Shown: positions 48,101 through 59,305, counted from the first letter of the stretch. The stretch: DNA of 64,000 bases from Rugalucina vietnamica (GCA_964017185.1 OZ024871.1:58765226-58829225); one strand, 5' to 3'. Notes: generated from the letters alone by a model not told the origin. Translations and numbers: made by a program.

Positions 48101-50406
48101 AGTATATACCCATGCTCCGGTGTCCATCTGTCGTCCTTCCGTCGTCCGTCCTTCACAATTTCAAAGATCTTCTCCTCTGAAACTGCTTGGCCAATCAAAG
48201 TCAAAACTTCATGTGGAGCATCCTTAGGAAGGGGGAACGTAAGTTTATATAAATGGTCCAGGTCACATGACCAAGATGGCCGCCATGGCTATAAATAGCA
48301 AAAACCTTTAAAAATCTTCTTCTCCAGAACCAGTGGGCCGATTTCCTTGAAACTTGGTATGTAGCATTGGGGATGCGGGCCCATCATAGTTTATATAAAT
48401 CATGACCCTAGGATGACCTTGACCTATTTTACGGCAAGGTCAACTTAGGTTGCCAATGCATTTGAATGGGAAAAAATGGTCAAATGCTATTTATTGGGTA
48501 AAACTTAATGGGAATAGGCAAATGGACAGAAGATTAATGTTAATGGAAAATTTTAGCCCCTGGGGGGTTGTCTGCCCCTACCCCGGGGCTATATATATGT
48601 ATATAACCATAATATTCAAACATCTTCTCTGAAACCGCTAGGCCAATCAAAGCCAAACTTCACGTGGAGCATCCTTGGGAAGGGGGAATGAAAGTTTATA
48701 TAAATGGTCATGGTCACATGACCAAGATGGCCACCATGGCTATAAATAGCAAAACTGTTTAAAAAATCTTCTTCAGAACCAGAAGGCCTATGATTTTGAA
48801 ACTTGGTGTGAAGCATCTGGGAATGGAGCTCTACAAAGTTTATATAAATCATGACCCTGGGATAACCTTGACCTATTTTATGACAAGGTCAACTTAGGTC
48901 TCCCATGCATTGGAATGGGAAAAAATAGGAAAATGTAATTAAATGGTAGAAAACTTGCTAGAAATGAGCAAATGGACAGAAGATTTATGTTTAAGAAAAT
49001 ATTTTGGGCCCAGGGGGTTGTCTGCCCCTGCCTCGGGGCTATATACATGTATATGACCATAATATTGAAACATCTTCTTCTCTGAAACCGCTAGGCCAAT
49101 CAAAGCCAAACTGTGGAGCATCCTTAGGAAGAGGGAATGAAAGTTTGTATAAATGGTCAAGGTCACATGACCAAGATGGCCGCCATGGCTATAAATAGCA
49201 AAAACGTTTAAAAATCTTCTTCTTCAGAACCAGAAGGCCTATGATTTTGAAACTTGCTATGAAGCATCTGGGAATGATGCTCTACAAAGTTAATATAAAG
49301 CATGACCCTGGGATGACCTTGACCTATTTTACGGCAAGGTCAACTTAGGTCGCCCATGCATTTGAATGGGGAAAAAATAGGAAAATGTCATGTAATGGCA
49401 GAAAACTTGCTAGGAATGAGCAAATGGACAGATGATTTATGCTTATGAAAATATTTTAGGCCCAGGGGTTGTCTGCCCCTGCCCCGGAGCTATATATGTG
49501 TACATGTAGATGACCATAATATTCAAACAGCTTTTTCTCAGAAACTGCTTAGCCAATCAAAGCCAAACTTTATGTGGAGCATCCTTAGGAAGAGGAAATG
49601 AAAGTTTATGTAAATGGTGAAGGTCATATGACCAAGATGGCCGCCATGGCTATAAATAGCAAAAAAATTTTAAAAATCTTCTTCAGAACCAGAAGGCCTA
49701 TGATTTTGAAACTTGGCATGAAGCATTAAGGAACGGAGGTCTAAAAAGTTTATATAAATCATGACACTGGGATGACCTTGACCTATTTCACGGCAAGGTC
49801 ATTTTAGATCGCCCATGCATTTGAATGGAGAAAATTGTTAAAATGTCATTTGAAGGACAAAACTTGCAGTTAATTGGCAAATGGACTGAATTTTTTGCTC
49901 ACCTGAGCTGAAGGCTCTCAGATGAGCTTATAGTATACCTATGCTCCGGCGTCCGTCCGCCCGTCGTCCGTCCGTCCACAATTTCAAAGATCTTCTCCTC
50001 TGAAACCGCTTGGCCGATCAAAGCCAAACTTCATGTGGAGCATCCTTAGGAAGGGGGAACGTAAGTTTATATAAATGGTCCAGGTCACATGACCAAGATG
50101 GCCGCCATGGCTATAAATAGCAAAAACCTTTAAAAATCTTCTTCTCCAGAACCAGTGGGCCGATTTCAACGAAACTTGGTATGTAGCATCGAGGACGTGA
50201 GCCCATCATAGTTTATATAAATCATGACCCTAGGATGACCTTGACCTATTTTACAGCAAGATCAACTTAGGTGGCCAATGCATTTGAATGGGAAAAAATG
50301 GTAAAATGCTATTTAATGGGTAAAACTTACTGAGAATAGGCAAATGGACAGAAGATTAATGTTAATGGAAAATTTTAGCCCCTGAGGGGTTGTCTGCCCC
50401 TGCCCC

Positions 50407-52412
50407 CACTGTCATGTACGTGATATCGTGTAGATTATTTTGGCACTAGTGTAGATAATACCAAGATGGCGGCCAGAAAAACTGGGAGATTGTAAGTAGC
50501 CTTTCATTTGTTAAAATACCAGGCATTTTACATGCCAGTGACCAGTCTGAGACACCCCCATGCTCAGAATAAATTAGATTTTACAATTTTGTTATTGCCT
50601 TTACGCAGTCTGATCACTTTAGCATGTATTTGGCCTAGATGCGTGGGTGAATTGCCGATTTTGTAATCAAAGCGGAGATCAGCAGGGTTTTGGAGATATT
50701 TTGTCTTTAAATTAGCAAATATCGACCATTCTCTTCAAAATACTATTAGCCCAGTCTCAGAAACACCACCCCTAGCTCTGATAGCCCACAGAAACTGTCG
50801 TGGAAGAAAATACCAGAGTTTGAAATTTTCACTGGGGCAACTGTGTAGAGACCAGTGTGTTTTTGTCAGCAACCGTGTAGACACAGATGGATTTTGAGAA
50901 ATTTGTGACTGTGTAGACACAGATTTTGGAAACCGTGTAGACACGGTTTGACTCATTGCATTTGGCTAGTGATGATAAATCATCATCTATTTAAAAGTCA
51001 GAATATCAGTACCGATGTAACCCATAGCATATGAGAAATATTGCACTATGCCATCAAAACCTTTGGTATGAAATACAATACATAAATCTCAAACCGGCCT
51101 CGGTAGCTCAGTAGATAGAGTGTCCCCTCCGAGATCGAGAGGTACCGGGTTCGATCCCTGCTTTGCACTCGGATTTTCGCATTAGGGCTATGACTGGTCG
51201 CCCCGCTGTCAGTATAATGTGACTGGGGATGGTATCGGGAAAATTGTCTGGGATTTGATACCACAGTGAGGCAGCACTATGAAAGTGAGCACTGAGCTCC
51301 CTGTCACAACCGGACACCGTTGTGATATGACTGAAAGATTGTTGAAGGCGACGTTAAGTCCTGAAATACACACACAGACACATACATCTCAAAACTTAGT
51401 TATGTGTAGAGCATATTTCTCTCATTACCATTTACTTTGATTACAGGTATTACAGTAGTAGTAACATTCAAAAAGAACAAGTCTTCTTTGATTATCACAT
51501 TTTCCTTCCCGACGTTTCGATGGCACAGCCATCTTTTTCCAGGGGTGATGCGATAAAAAAACACACACACACACTCAAAAAAAAACTGACGATACTATGA
51601 TCCATCGGAAGTATCCGCCAACGTCATGTCACGTGTGACAGGAAACTATATCACGTCATGTGTGACGGGAAACTATACTTTGAATTTGGATATAGACCTA
51701 CAGCTTTATACATCTGAAACATGTTCCATGAAAGAAAAAAACAACAACAAAGATTATATGACAAATATTAAATTTGTCACAAATTTAGCATGCTAATGGC
51801 TATAATTTATTACTATGTTATGCATTCTACGAGTCCGTCCAAATATAATGGGTAGCTTAAACGACTAAAAACCGTGTCTACACGGTTTCCAAAACCTGTT
51901 TCTACACGGTTACAAATTTCTCAAAATCCACCTGTGTCTACACGGTTGCTGACAAAAATACACTGGTCTCTACACAGTTGCCCGAGTGAAAATTTCAAAC
52001 TCTGTTTTTTCCTTCCATGGCAGTTTCTGTGGGCTATCAGGGTTAGTGATGGTGTTTCAGAGACTGGGCTAATAGTATTTTGAAGAGAATTGATGGTATT
52101 TGCTTTTTAAAAGACAAAATGTCTTGAAAACCTTGACGATCTGCACTTGGATTACAAAATCGGCAATTAACCCACACTTCTCGACCAAATGCTTACTAAT
52201 GTGATCAGTCTGTGTAAAAGCAATAGCAAAATCGAAAAATTTAATTTATTCCGAGCGTGGGAGTGTCTCAGAAGAGTCACTAGCATTTAAAATGTCCGGA
52301 TTTTTTTACATATGAAAGACTACTTACGATCTCCCACTTTCTGTCGCCGCCATCTTGGTATAATCTACACTAGTGCCAAAAAAATCTACAAGATATCACG
52401 TACATGACAGTG
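50407..52412. mobile_element. 2.0-kb element with ~545-bp inverted repeats and 5-bp GCCCC duplication
   Basis: The first 21 bases, starting CACTGTCATGTACGTGATAT, equal the reverse complement of the last 21. Inverted similarity continues for about 545 bp on each side (50,407-50,953 and 51,868-52,412), at roughly 85% by eye. GCCCC flanks both ends (50,402-50,406 and 52,413-52,417), and removal restores the unit TGCCCCTGCCCCGGGGC. Both arms include ATGGCGGC...GGGAGAT|GTAAGTAG. The unique middle (50,954-51,867) holds a tRNA-type SINE and a CA-rich stretch. No transposase. CAC...GTG tips with a GC-rich 5-bp duplication resemble Transib/RAG-like transposons. Confidence 0.85.
51096..51380 (+). mobile_element. 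tRNA-derived SINE
   Basis: The head GGCCTCGGTAGCTCAGTAGA...GGGTTCGATCCCTGC has good RNA polymerase III A and B boxes. The acceptor and anticodon stems do not close, so it is not a functional tRNA. The 3' body ends GTGATATGACTGAAAGATTG-TTGAAGGCGACGTTAAG and an ACACAC tail; I recognise this kind of tail from mollusc SINEs, without a confident family name. Confidence 0.78.
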
Positions 52413-54034
52413 GCCCCGGGGCTATATACATGTATATGACCATAATATTCAAACACCTTCTCGGAAACCGCTAAATCAATCAAAGCCAAACTTCATGTGG
52501 AGCATCCTTGGGAAGGGGGAATGAAAGTTTATATAAATGGTCAAGGTCACATGACCAAGATGGCCGCCATGGCTATAAATAGCAAAAAACTTTAAAAATC
52601 TTCTTCTTCATAACCAGAAGGCCTATGATTTTGAAACTTGGTGTGAAGCATGTGGAAATGGAGCTCTACAAAGTTTATATAAATCATGACCCTGGGATGA
52701 CCTTGACCTATTTTACGGCAAGGTCAACTTAGGTCACCCATGCATTGGAATGGGAAAAAATAGGAAAATGTAATTAAATGGCAGAAAACTTAATAGAAAT
52801 GAGCAAACGGACAGAAGATTTATGTTTAAGAAATTGTTTTGGGCCCAGGGGGTTGTCTACCCCTGCCCCGGGGCTATATACATGTATATGACTATAATAT
52901 TGACACATCTTCTTCTCTGAAACTGCTTGGCCAATCAAAGCCAAACTTTTTGTGGAGCATCCTTAGGAAGAGGGAATGAAAGTTTGTATAAATGGTCAAG
53001 GTCACATGACCAAGATGGCCGCCATGGCTATAAATAGCAAAAACATTTAAAAATAAAATCTTCAGAACCAGAAGGCCTATGATTTTGAAACTTGGTATGA
53101 AGCATCTGGGAATGGAGCTGTACAAAGTTTATATAAATCATGACCCTGGGATGACCTTGACCTATTTTACGGCAAGGTCAACTTAGGTCGCCCATGCATT
53201 TGAATGGGAAAAATAGGAAAATATCATGTAATGGCAGAAAACTTGCTAGGAATGATCAAATGGACAGAAGATTTATGCTTATGAAAATATTTTAGGCCCA
53301 GGGGTTGTCTGCCCCTGCCCCGGAGCTATATACATGTAGATGACCATAATATTCAAACAGCTTTTTCTCAGAAACTGCTTAGCCAATCAAAGCCAAACTT
53401 TATGTGGAGTATCCTTAGGAAGCTGAAATGAAAGTTTATATAAATGGTCAAGGTCACATGACTAAGATGGCCGCCATGGCTATAAATAGCAAAACTTTTT
53501 AAAAAATCTTCTTCTTCAGAACCAGAAGGCCTATGATTTTGAAACTTGGCATGAAGCATTAAGGAACGGAGGTCTACAAAATTTGTATAAATCATGACAC
53601 TGAGATGACCTTGACCTATTTCATGGCAAGGTCAACTTAGATCGCCTATGCATTTGAATGGAGAAAATTGTTAAAATGTCATTTGAAGGACAAAACTTGC
53701 AGTTAATTGGCAAATGGACTGAATTTTTATTATTTGAAAAAGACATTGACTCTAGGAGTTATTCTGACCCTGCCCAAGGGTTATATACATGCATTGTACC
53801 ATTCTAGTCTAACAAGTTTATTGGTACATGTATATATCTCAGGTCTCAGGTGAGCGTTTACAGGACCATTGGTCCTCTGATTATGATTTGAAAAAGACAT
53901 TGACTCCAGGAGTTATTCTGACCCTGCCCCAGGGTTATATACATGCATTGTACCATTCTAGTCTAACAAGTTTATTGGTACATGTATATATCTCAGGTCT
54001 CAGGTGAGCGTTTACAACACCACTGGTCCTCTGG

Positions 54035-54188
54035 TTATGATTTGAAAAAGACTTTGACTCCAGGAGTTACTCTGACCCTGCCCTAGGGTTATATACATGC
54101 ATTGTACCATTCTAGTCTAACAAGTTTATTGGTACATGTATATATCTCAGGTCTCAGGTGAGCGTTTACAGGACCATTGGTCCTCTGG
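54035..54188 (+). repeat. Extra tandem 154-bp 3' terminus of family 1
   Basis: TTATGATTTGAAAAAGAC...CTCAGGTGAGC...AGGACCATTGGTCCT-CTGG repeats the preceding 154 bp (53,881-54,034) unit for unit, making three consecutive family-1 3' ends (53,880; 54,034; 54,188). Only two 5' ends precede them. Confidence 0.85.
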
Positions 54189-54191
54189 TTT

Positions 54192-55523
54192 AGCTCAGAG
54201 GTGAGCTTATAGTATACCCATGCTCCGGCGTCCGTCGGTCGTCCATCCATCGTCCACAATTTCAAAGATCTTCTCCTCTGAAACCGCTTGGCCAATCAAA
54301 GCCAAACTTCATGTGGAGCATCCTTAGGAAGGGGGAACGAAAGCATATATAAATGGTCCAGGTCACATGACCAAGATGGCCGCCATGGCTATATATAGAA
54401 AAAACCTTTAAAAATCTTCTTCTCCAGAACCAGTGGGCCGATTTCCACGAAACTTGGTATGTAGCATCAGGGACGCGGGCCCATCATAGTTTATATAAAT
54501 CATGACCCTAGGTTGACCTTGACCTAATTTACGGCAAGGTCAACTTAGGTGGCCAATGCATTTGAATGGGGAAAAATGGTAAAATGCTATCAAATGGGTA
54601 AAACTTACTGGGAATAGGCAAATAGACAGAAAATTAATGTTTAAAATGCTATTAAATGGGTAAAACTTACTGGGAATAGGCAAATAGACAGAAAATTAAT
54701 GTTTATGGAAAAATTTTGGCCCCTGGGGGTTGTCTGCCCCTGCCCTGGGGCTATATACATGAATATTTTCATAATATTGAAACTTCTTCTCCTCTGAAAC
54801 CGCTTGGCCAATCAAAGCCAAACTTCATGTGGAGCATCCTTAGGAAGAGGGAAAAAAAGTTTATATAAATGGTCCAGGTCACATGACCAAGATGGCTGCC
54901 ATGCTATAAATAGCAAAAACCTTTAAAAATCTTCTTCTCCAGAACCAGAAGGCCTATGATTTTGAAACTTGGCATGAAGCATCACAGAAAGGCGCTTTAC
55001 AAAGTTAATATAAATCATGACCCTACGATGACCTTGACCTATTTTACGGCAAGGTCAACTTAGGTCGCCAATGCATTTGAATGGGGAAAAATGGTAAAAT
55101 GTTATTAAATGGATAAAACTTACTTGGAATAGGCAAATACACAGAAAATTAATGTTTATGGAAAAATTTTGGCCCCTGGGGGTTGTCTGCCCCTGCCCTG
55201 GGGCTATTACATGTATATTTCCATAATATTGAAACATCATCTTCTCTGAAACTGTTAGGCCAATCGAAGCCAAATGTTTTGTGGAGCATCCTTAGGAAGA
55301 GGGAATGAAAGTTTATATAAATGGTCAAGGTCACATGACCAAGATTGCCGCCATGGCTATAAATAGCAAAAACGTTTAAAAATCTTCTTCAGAACTAGAA
55401 GGCCTATGATTTTGAAACTTGGTATGAAGCATCTGGGAATGGAGCTCTACAAAGTTTATATAAATCATGACCCTGGGATGACCTTGACCTATTTTATGGC
55501 AAGGTCAACTTAGGTCGCCCATG
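54192..55523 (+). mobile_element. HINE-like element, family 1, core type E, cut by a copia element
   Basis: Starts AGCTCAGAGGTGAGCTTATAG (hairpin internally deleted), CGTCC minisatellite, and three type-E units with CTATATATAG (about 54,388) and CTATAAATAG (about 54,904 and 55,355). There is a local 63-bp duplication near 54,600-54,690. A unit stops in mid-sentence at TAGGTCGCCCATG (about 55,523), where the retrotransposon starts; no 3' end is present. Confidence 0.75.
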
Positions 55524-57106
55524 ATGATTAATCCAACAAACACTAATATTCAGCTGTCACTTTATTATGACTCCATATTGTATGACTTTAGTAACTCACT
55601 CTCCCCAGTAGTGATGGTTACATATTGTGACGTCATGACGTCACATGACATCACTTAATGTTGTTTCCTAAAGGAGAGCACTCAAGTTATGCAAATCAGT
55701 TAATTAAGAAGCTCATAATAATAGCTATATGAAATTAACATTAATTATACTTTTCTGTTTTGTCTTTTGTCAATGTTCATTTAAAATTACCAAATATTGA
55801 AAAGATTAGTAAAAAAAAAGCATATTGAAAATTGTGTATGAAGACAAGTTAAATAAATTAAAATTAGAAATAAAAATAAATAAATCAGAAGCATGTACTG
55901 AAGTCTTTATCTAGCCTTGATGGCTCAACTTAAACAAAGTCCTCTGGCAATCTTCCTGTTTCTAGTACATGTAGTAGGTTGTATCCAGCTGCTCCTCGTT
56001 TTGTTAGACAGTCAGCCAAGTGTATTTTACCAGGACACCACTTTATTTCTTGAATATCATTTCTTGCCAGAGATTCACTTATCGCAGCTATGTCTACCCT
56101 AAGGCGTTTATCGTCTACTAACTTTGTTGAATATACTGCCTCTATTACACTTTTATTGTCAACATAGGCGACTATAGGTACAGTTTTGTTAGATATACCA
56201 AAAAATGTCCTCAATCATTTTTCTATAGTAAAAGCTGCACTCAAGTCCCTCTTGTAAACTCAATGTCTCAGCAGCAATTGTAGATCGTACAACCCTCTTT
56301 ATTTTACCTGCATGCCATGACAGTGGGCAACATTTTCCTTGGTGATCCACTAACCAGCCTATGTAACCTGCTGTACTGCCAGTTCCATCATTGATGTTGC
56401 ATAGGGATGCATCAGTGAATACGACTATCTTCCAGTCACTTGTCTTACTGCTCAAATTTGGAAATGAATTTATGGATCTAATGTCTTTCAACCTATTTAT
56501 GACCTTAATAGCTCTAGCCATGTCACTCACATTGCCTTGTTTCAACTTTGTACTCAGGTCTATCAGTTCAAATGCCATGTCCGGTCTTGTTCCTTGAACA
56601 GCCCAATTCATTTGACCTATGAGCTGTCTATACTCAGTTTGTTCATCTGCTGTTAATGGGCTTTGTTTGTTCAGTGCTTGTTTTGGATCTATTGTTTTAT
56701 TCGCAATGTTTTCTACATATTCTGACTGATCCAGGACTATGCCATCATTGTCTTGTGTGATTCTAAAACCTATATATTTGAAGTTCTTTTCTTCTATCTT
56801 TCCTGCTACAAATCTTTTCCTCAAAGTCTTCATCATTTTCTCAAAATACTCGTCACCCGCATGAAGAAAATCGTCAACATGGCAGCATACTATTCCACAA
56901 AGCTTATCATTTCTGTGTAAATAGAACATGGCAGGATCAATTTCACACATTTTACAGCCCAACTTCAGTAGTTCTTCTTTTACACTTAGGTAAAATTGCC
57001 TTGCACCATCCTTTAATCCATACAGTCCATGTTTTAGTTTCCATACTATGCTGTTATCTATTCCACACTCTTTTGGCGGTTTAATGTAAACATCTCACCG
57101 GAGTTC
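55524..57106 (-). mobile_element. Ty1/copia retrotransposon, 3' part
   Basis: Comprises the 3' portion of a copia element: reverse transcriptase and RNase H (55,930-57,106), then about 400 bp that should include the 3' LTR. The downstream boundary is inferred from the sudden end of the HINE unit at 55,523; LTR limits were not resolved. The upstream end is cut by the Ty3 LTR at 57,107. The 5' half must lie beyond the Ty3 element, outside the window. Confidence 0.8.
55930..57106 (-). pseudogene. copia-type pol fragment (reverse transcriptase-RNase H), broken
   Basis: The reverse transcriptase part includes DVYIKPPKE, LYGLKDGARQFY and the catalytic CHVDDFLHAG, where copia elements have YVDD. 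RNase H follows with VVFTDASLCN, LSWHAGKIKRV and ST-AAE-LSL, then AYVDNKSVIEAV. Three lesions are visible: an in-frame TGA at 57,095-57,097, a frame change near 56,200-56,215 splitting RNase H, and loss of everything upstream of 57,106 to the Ty3 insertion. It cannot make a full polyprotein. Gag, protease and integrase are not in the window. Confidence 0.88.
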
Positions 57107-58614
57107 TGTCACACGGCGAACGGTCGTTGCTAATGGCTTATTTGTAATAACCTAATGTCTGTATCGAGGTCACTGTGTGAATGCACTCGCTTGGCAGATT
57201 TGGGGAATTGAGCTCAAGCTATTTGGTAGCACACAGGACCCTAATTTACACTGAAGCTTAACGACCACCGTGTGAACAGTTTAAATGTCTTGGCTTATAG
57301 CCTACCCGTGAAATAAAACTTCAAGATAGATAGGTAGTTTTCTGAATTTTAATTATTATTTTTCAAAAATGTAAAAACACGATTGATGCAGAATATTTTC
57401 TTCCTTCAATGTCCTAAATTGTTCCTAAATCACTTTTTCACAATGTCCTAAATTTGTCCTAAACACAATGCACTTTTTGTCACTTTCTGTTGCTGAAGTC
57501 CTACACTATGAATTTCCAAAATGTTCCTGTTGTTCGCGAAAGAGTCTTGAATCAAACCTGAAATTGTTATTGTCCTAAACGCGATGTCACCAGCATATAT
57601 TTTCTCAAAATCAATTGTTCATCACTTCAAATTATTTTTATGTACACCTCAGCTTCCTGTATTCTTATTTTCTATTTGTAAGTTCTTTTCAATGTTCTAC
57701 TCCAATTCTTATTGCCTTAACTCTGTAAATTTACAAGTTCTTATTTGCACATCACTTTTGAAACTGAAACTTAAGATTTTAACAAAGATTTGAAAGTCTT
57801 TGCATAAAGCCAATAAAAGTCAAATGGAATATGCATAGTCTACATTGCAAAATCACATGTTCCCAGTTTCGTATCCAGATCATAACTGAATTTCAAAACT
57901 AAAAATTTTGTGTTTCCAAAAATTCTCATCTTTTTTGATCAACCAATAAATTGTTTCCTTACATTCGACCAATCCTAAAGATTTCTGCAAAACCCAATGA
58001 AATTCCTTGTACTAAATTCCATCTCAAGGTGCCAAACTGTCCCTTAGAGTAAATTCAGCCAAATTGTCAAAAATACAAAATAATCTGCTCTTTCAAATAA
58101 TCTCCCCTTTCCTGAGTTTCAATCAGCAATTTCTTTGTCTAAGCATTTTGCTAGAAGCCAATTATGACATGAGTTACCTAAGTTAAGCGCCCTATGTTTT
58201 GTTTGTTAAGAAGTGCTAAAAGTTTCAAAGTGTTATCCAAGCTCAACCTATCTGCCAAAAGAGCTTAATTACTTATATGGTGATAACTTGTTAAACCTTC
58301 AAAGCTGTCCCATTTCCTTGTGAACACAATTTTACCAAACTGCCAAAATGCATTTGATGAACAGAAATCTTGAGAAATATTACATTCCTAAATTCCAAAA
58401 TTATGCAAATGTAACTAACTTTTTATCTTATTTCTGATGAAAAATATCCTTTCATACATGTACCATCCATCCATTTTTTTGTTACACAACACATAAAAAT
58501 TGAAAAACCTTTCTCACATTTTGTACTTGAATTTATTTGCAATGTTCTTACTATTCTTACTTACTATGTATTTTTATGCATAAAGCAAATGTACCAAAAT
58601 TTTCACTGGTGACA
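57107..58614 (-). repeat. Long terminal repeat (3' LTR) of the Ty3/gypsy element
   Basis: Bounded by TGTCACACGG (57,107) and GGTGACA (58,614). On the minus strand this is TGTCACC...GTGTGACA, a TG...CA LTR with inverted tips. The copia frame continues to the base before 57,107, which fixes the outer edge. A purine-rich tract lies just inside 58,614. At 1508 bp it is long but within the range for Ty3 elements. The second LTR is outside the window, so identity between LTRs cannot be checked. Confidence 0.75.
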
Positions 58615-58630
58615 TATTCCCCCGCGGTCC
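58615..58630 (-). other. Polypurine tract of the Ty3/gypsy element
   Basis: On the minus strand GGACCGCGGGGGAATA lies directly before the LTR start TGTCACC, where plus-strand DNA synthesis is primed in LTR elements. Assignment is by position and composition only. Confidence 0.55.
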
Positions 58631-59305
58631 ATTTAGTTTGTCCCCAAACTAAACTGCTTTTGTACTGTTCATTTTTTTTTTTTTTTTTCTGATTTATGAC
58701 TATATACACAAAACACACATATGTATAAACACAAATATAATGACGATATCTATGTACATGCTCGAGCAATTGAAATGAATTGAAAAGAATTGATATTGAA
58801 ATAATTTGCAAATTGAAATGCGCGTCTGCATCATAGTCCATTATCACTTTTTTTTTAATTTTCCTCTGAATTGTCCCTGTAAATTGGCAATGATCTTCCA
58901 GGCTGTAGGGTCCATTGCAGTAGTTTGCGGCAGTAGCCTTGTTGTAGCCCTGACTGTTTGTTCTGCAGCCATGCTCCCTCAGCTCTGAAACTTGAACAGA
59001 AAGATTAGTAATAGCCCAAAATGCAGCCACTTGACTGCTTCATTGTTTTTATCTGAAATACTTGATTATACATTTTGTTGTCAGAATTTGTTAAGGCAAG
59101 GTTGGCTTAATATGCGTCCATACTAAGCTCTAGCACTATAGAACATCTGTGTACATGTATGGTGTATACAGACAAAATTTTTATGCCTTACCAAACTCCA
59201 AGATGACCAGAACTTGTCGTGAAGAACTGAATGAGTTACTGTATCAACCTTATGCTTCGTTCCATAAATTTCTTTAAGAAAAATCTGTTTTCTGTCGGTA
59301 AAATT
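58631..59305 (-). other. Ty3/gypsy 3' non-coding segment
   Basis: About 675 bp between the pol stop codon and the purine tract, including a T/A homopolymer at 58,671-58,689. The 157-codon frame here has no signal peptide, transmembrane segment or envelope-like features, so I do not call a third gene. Confidence 0.5.

Larger units (their letters stand above)
49896..53880 (+). mobile_element. HINE-like element, family 1, core type E, nested, carrying a TIR transposon
   Basis: 5' end GCTCACCTGAGCTGAAGG after TTTTTT, CGTCCGTC minisatellite, first type-E unit to 50,406, then a 2-kb transposon, then units with CTATAAATAG (about 52,575, 53,028 and 53,480). It ends TCTCAGGTGAGCGTTTAC-AGGACCATTGGTCCT-CTGATT at 53,880. 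Confidence 0.78.
48101..54034 (+). mobile_element. HINE-like element, family 1, core type E, 5'-truncated, with nested copy
   Basis: Lacks the AGCTCACC hairpin; it starts at ATACCCATGCTCCGG followed by the CGTCC minisatellite. Four type-E units carry CTATAAATAG (48,290; about 48,740; 49,190; about 49,650). It is interrupted after GGACTGAATTTTTT (49,895) by another copy and resumes TTATGATTTGAAAAAGAC at 53,881. It ends CACTGGTCCT-CTGG at 54,034, with the left arm of the hairpin mutated. Confidence 0.7.

Noticed and set aside
51096..51170. tRNA gene on the + strand
   Set aside because: A and B boxes are good, but acceptor and anticodon stems do not pair and a typical SINE body with an ACAC tail follows.
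51500..51560. CCGACGTTTCGATGGCACAG...CCATCTTTTTCC motif as a retrotransposon coding end
   Set aside because: Motifs of this kind occur at the ends of some retroelements, but no adjacent reverse-transcriptase or endonuclease similarity is visible, so it stays unassigned.
58557..59030. Envelope-like third gene of the Ty3 element
   Set aside because: The 157-codon frame has no signal peptide, transmembrane segment or cysteine pattern, and it runs through the purine tract into the LTR.
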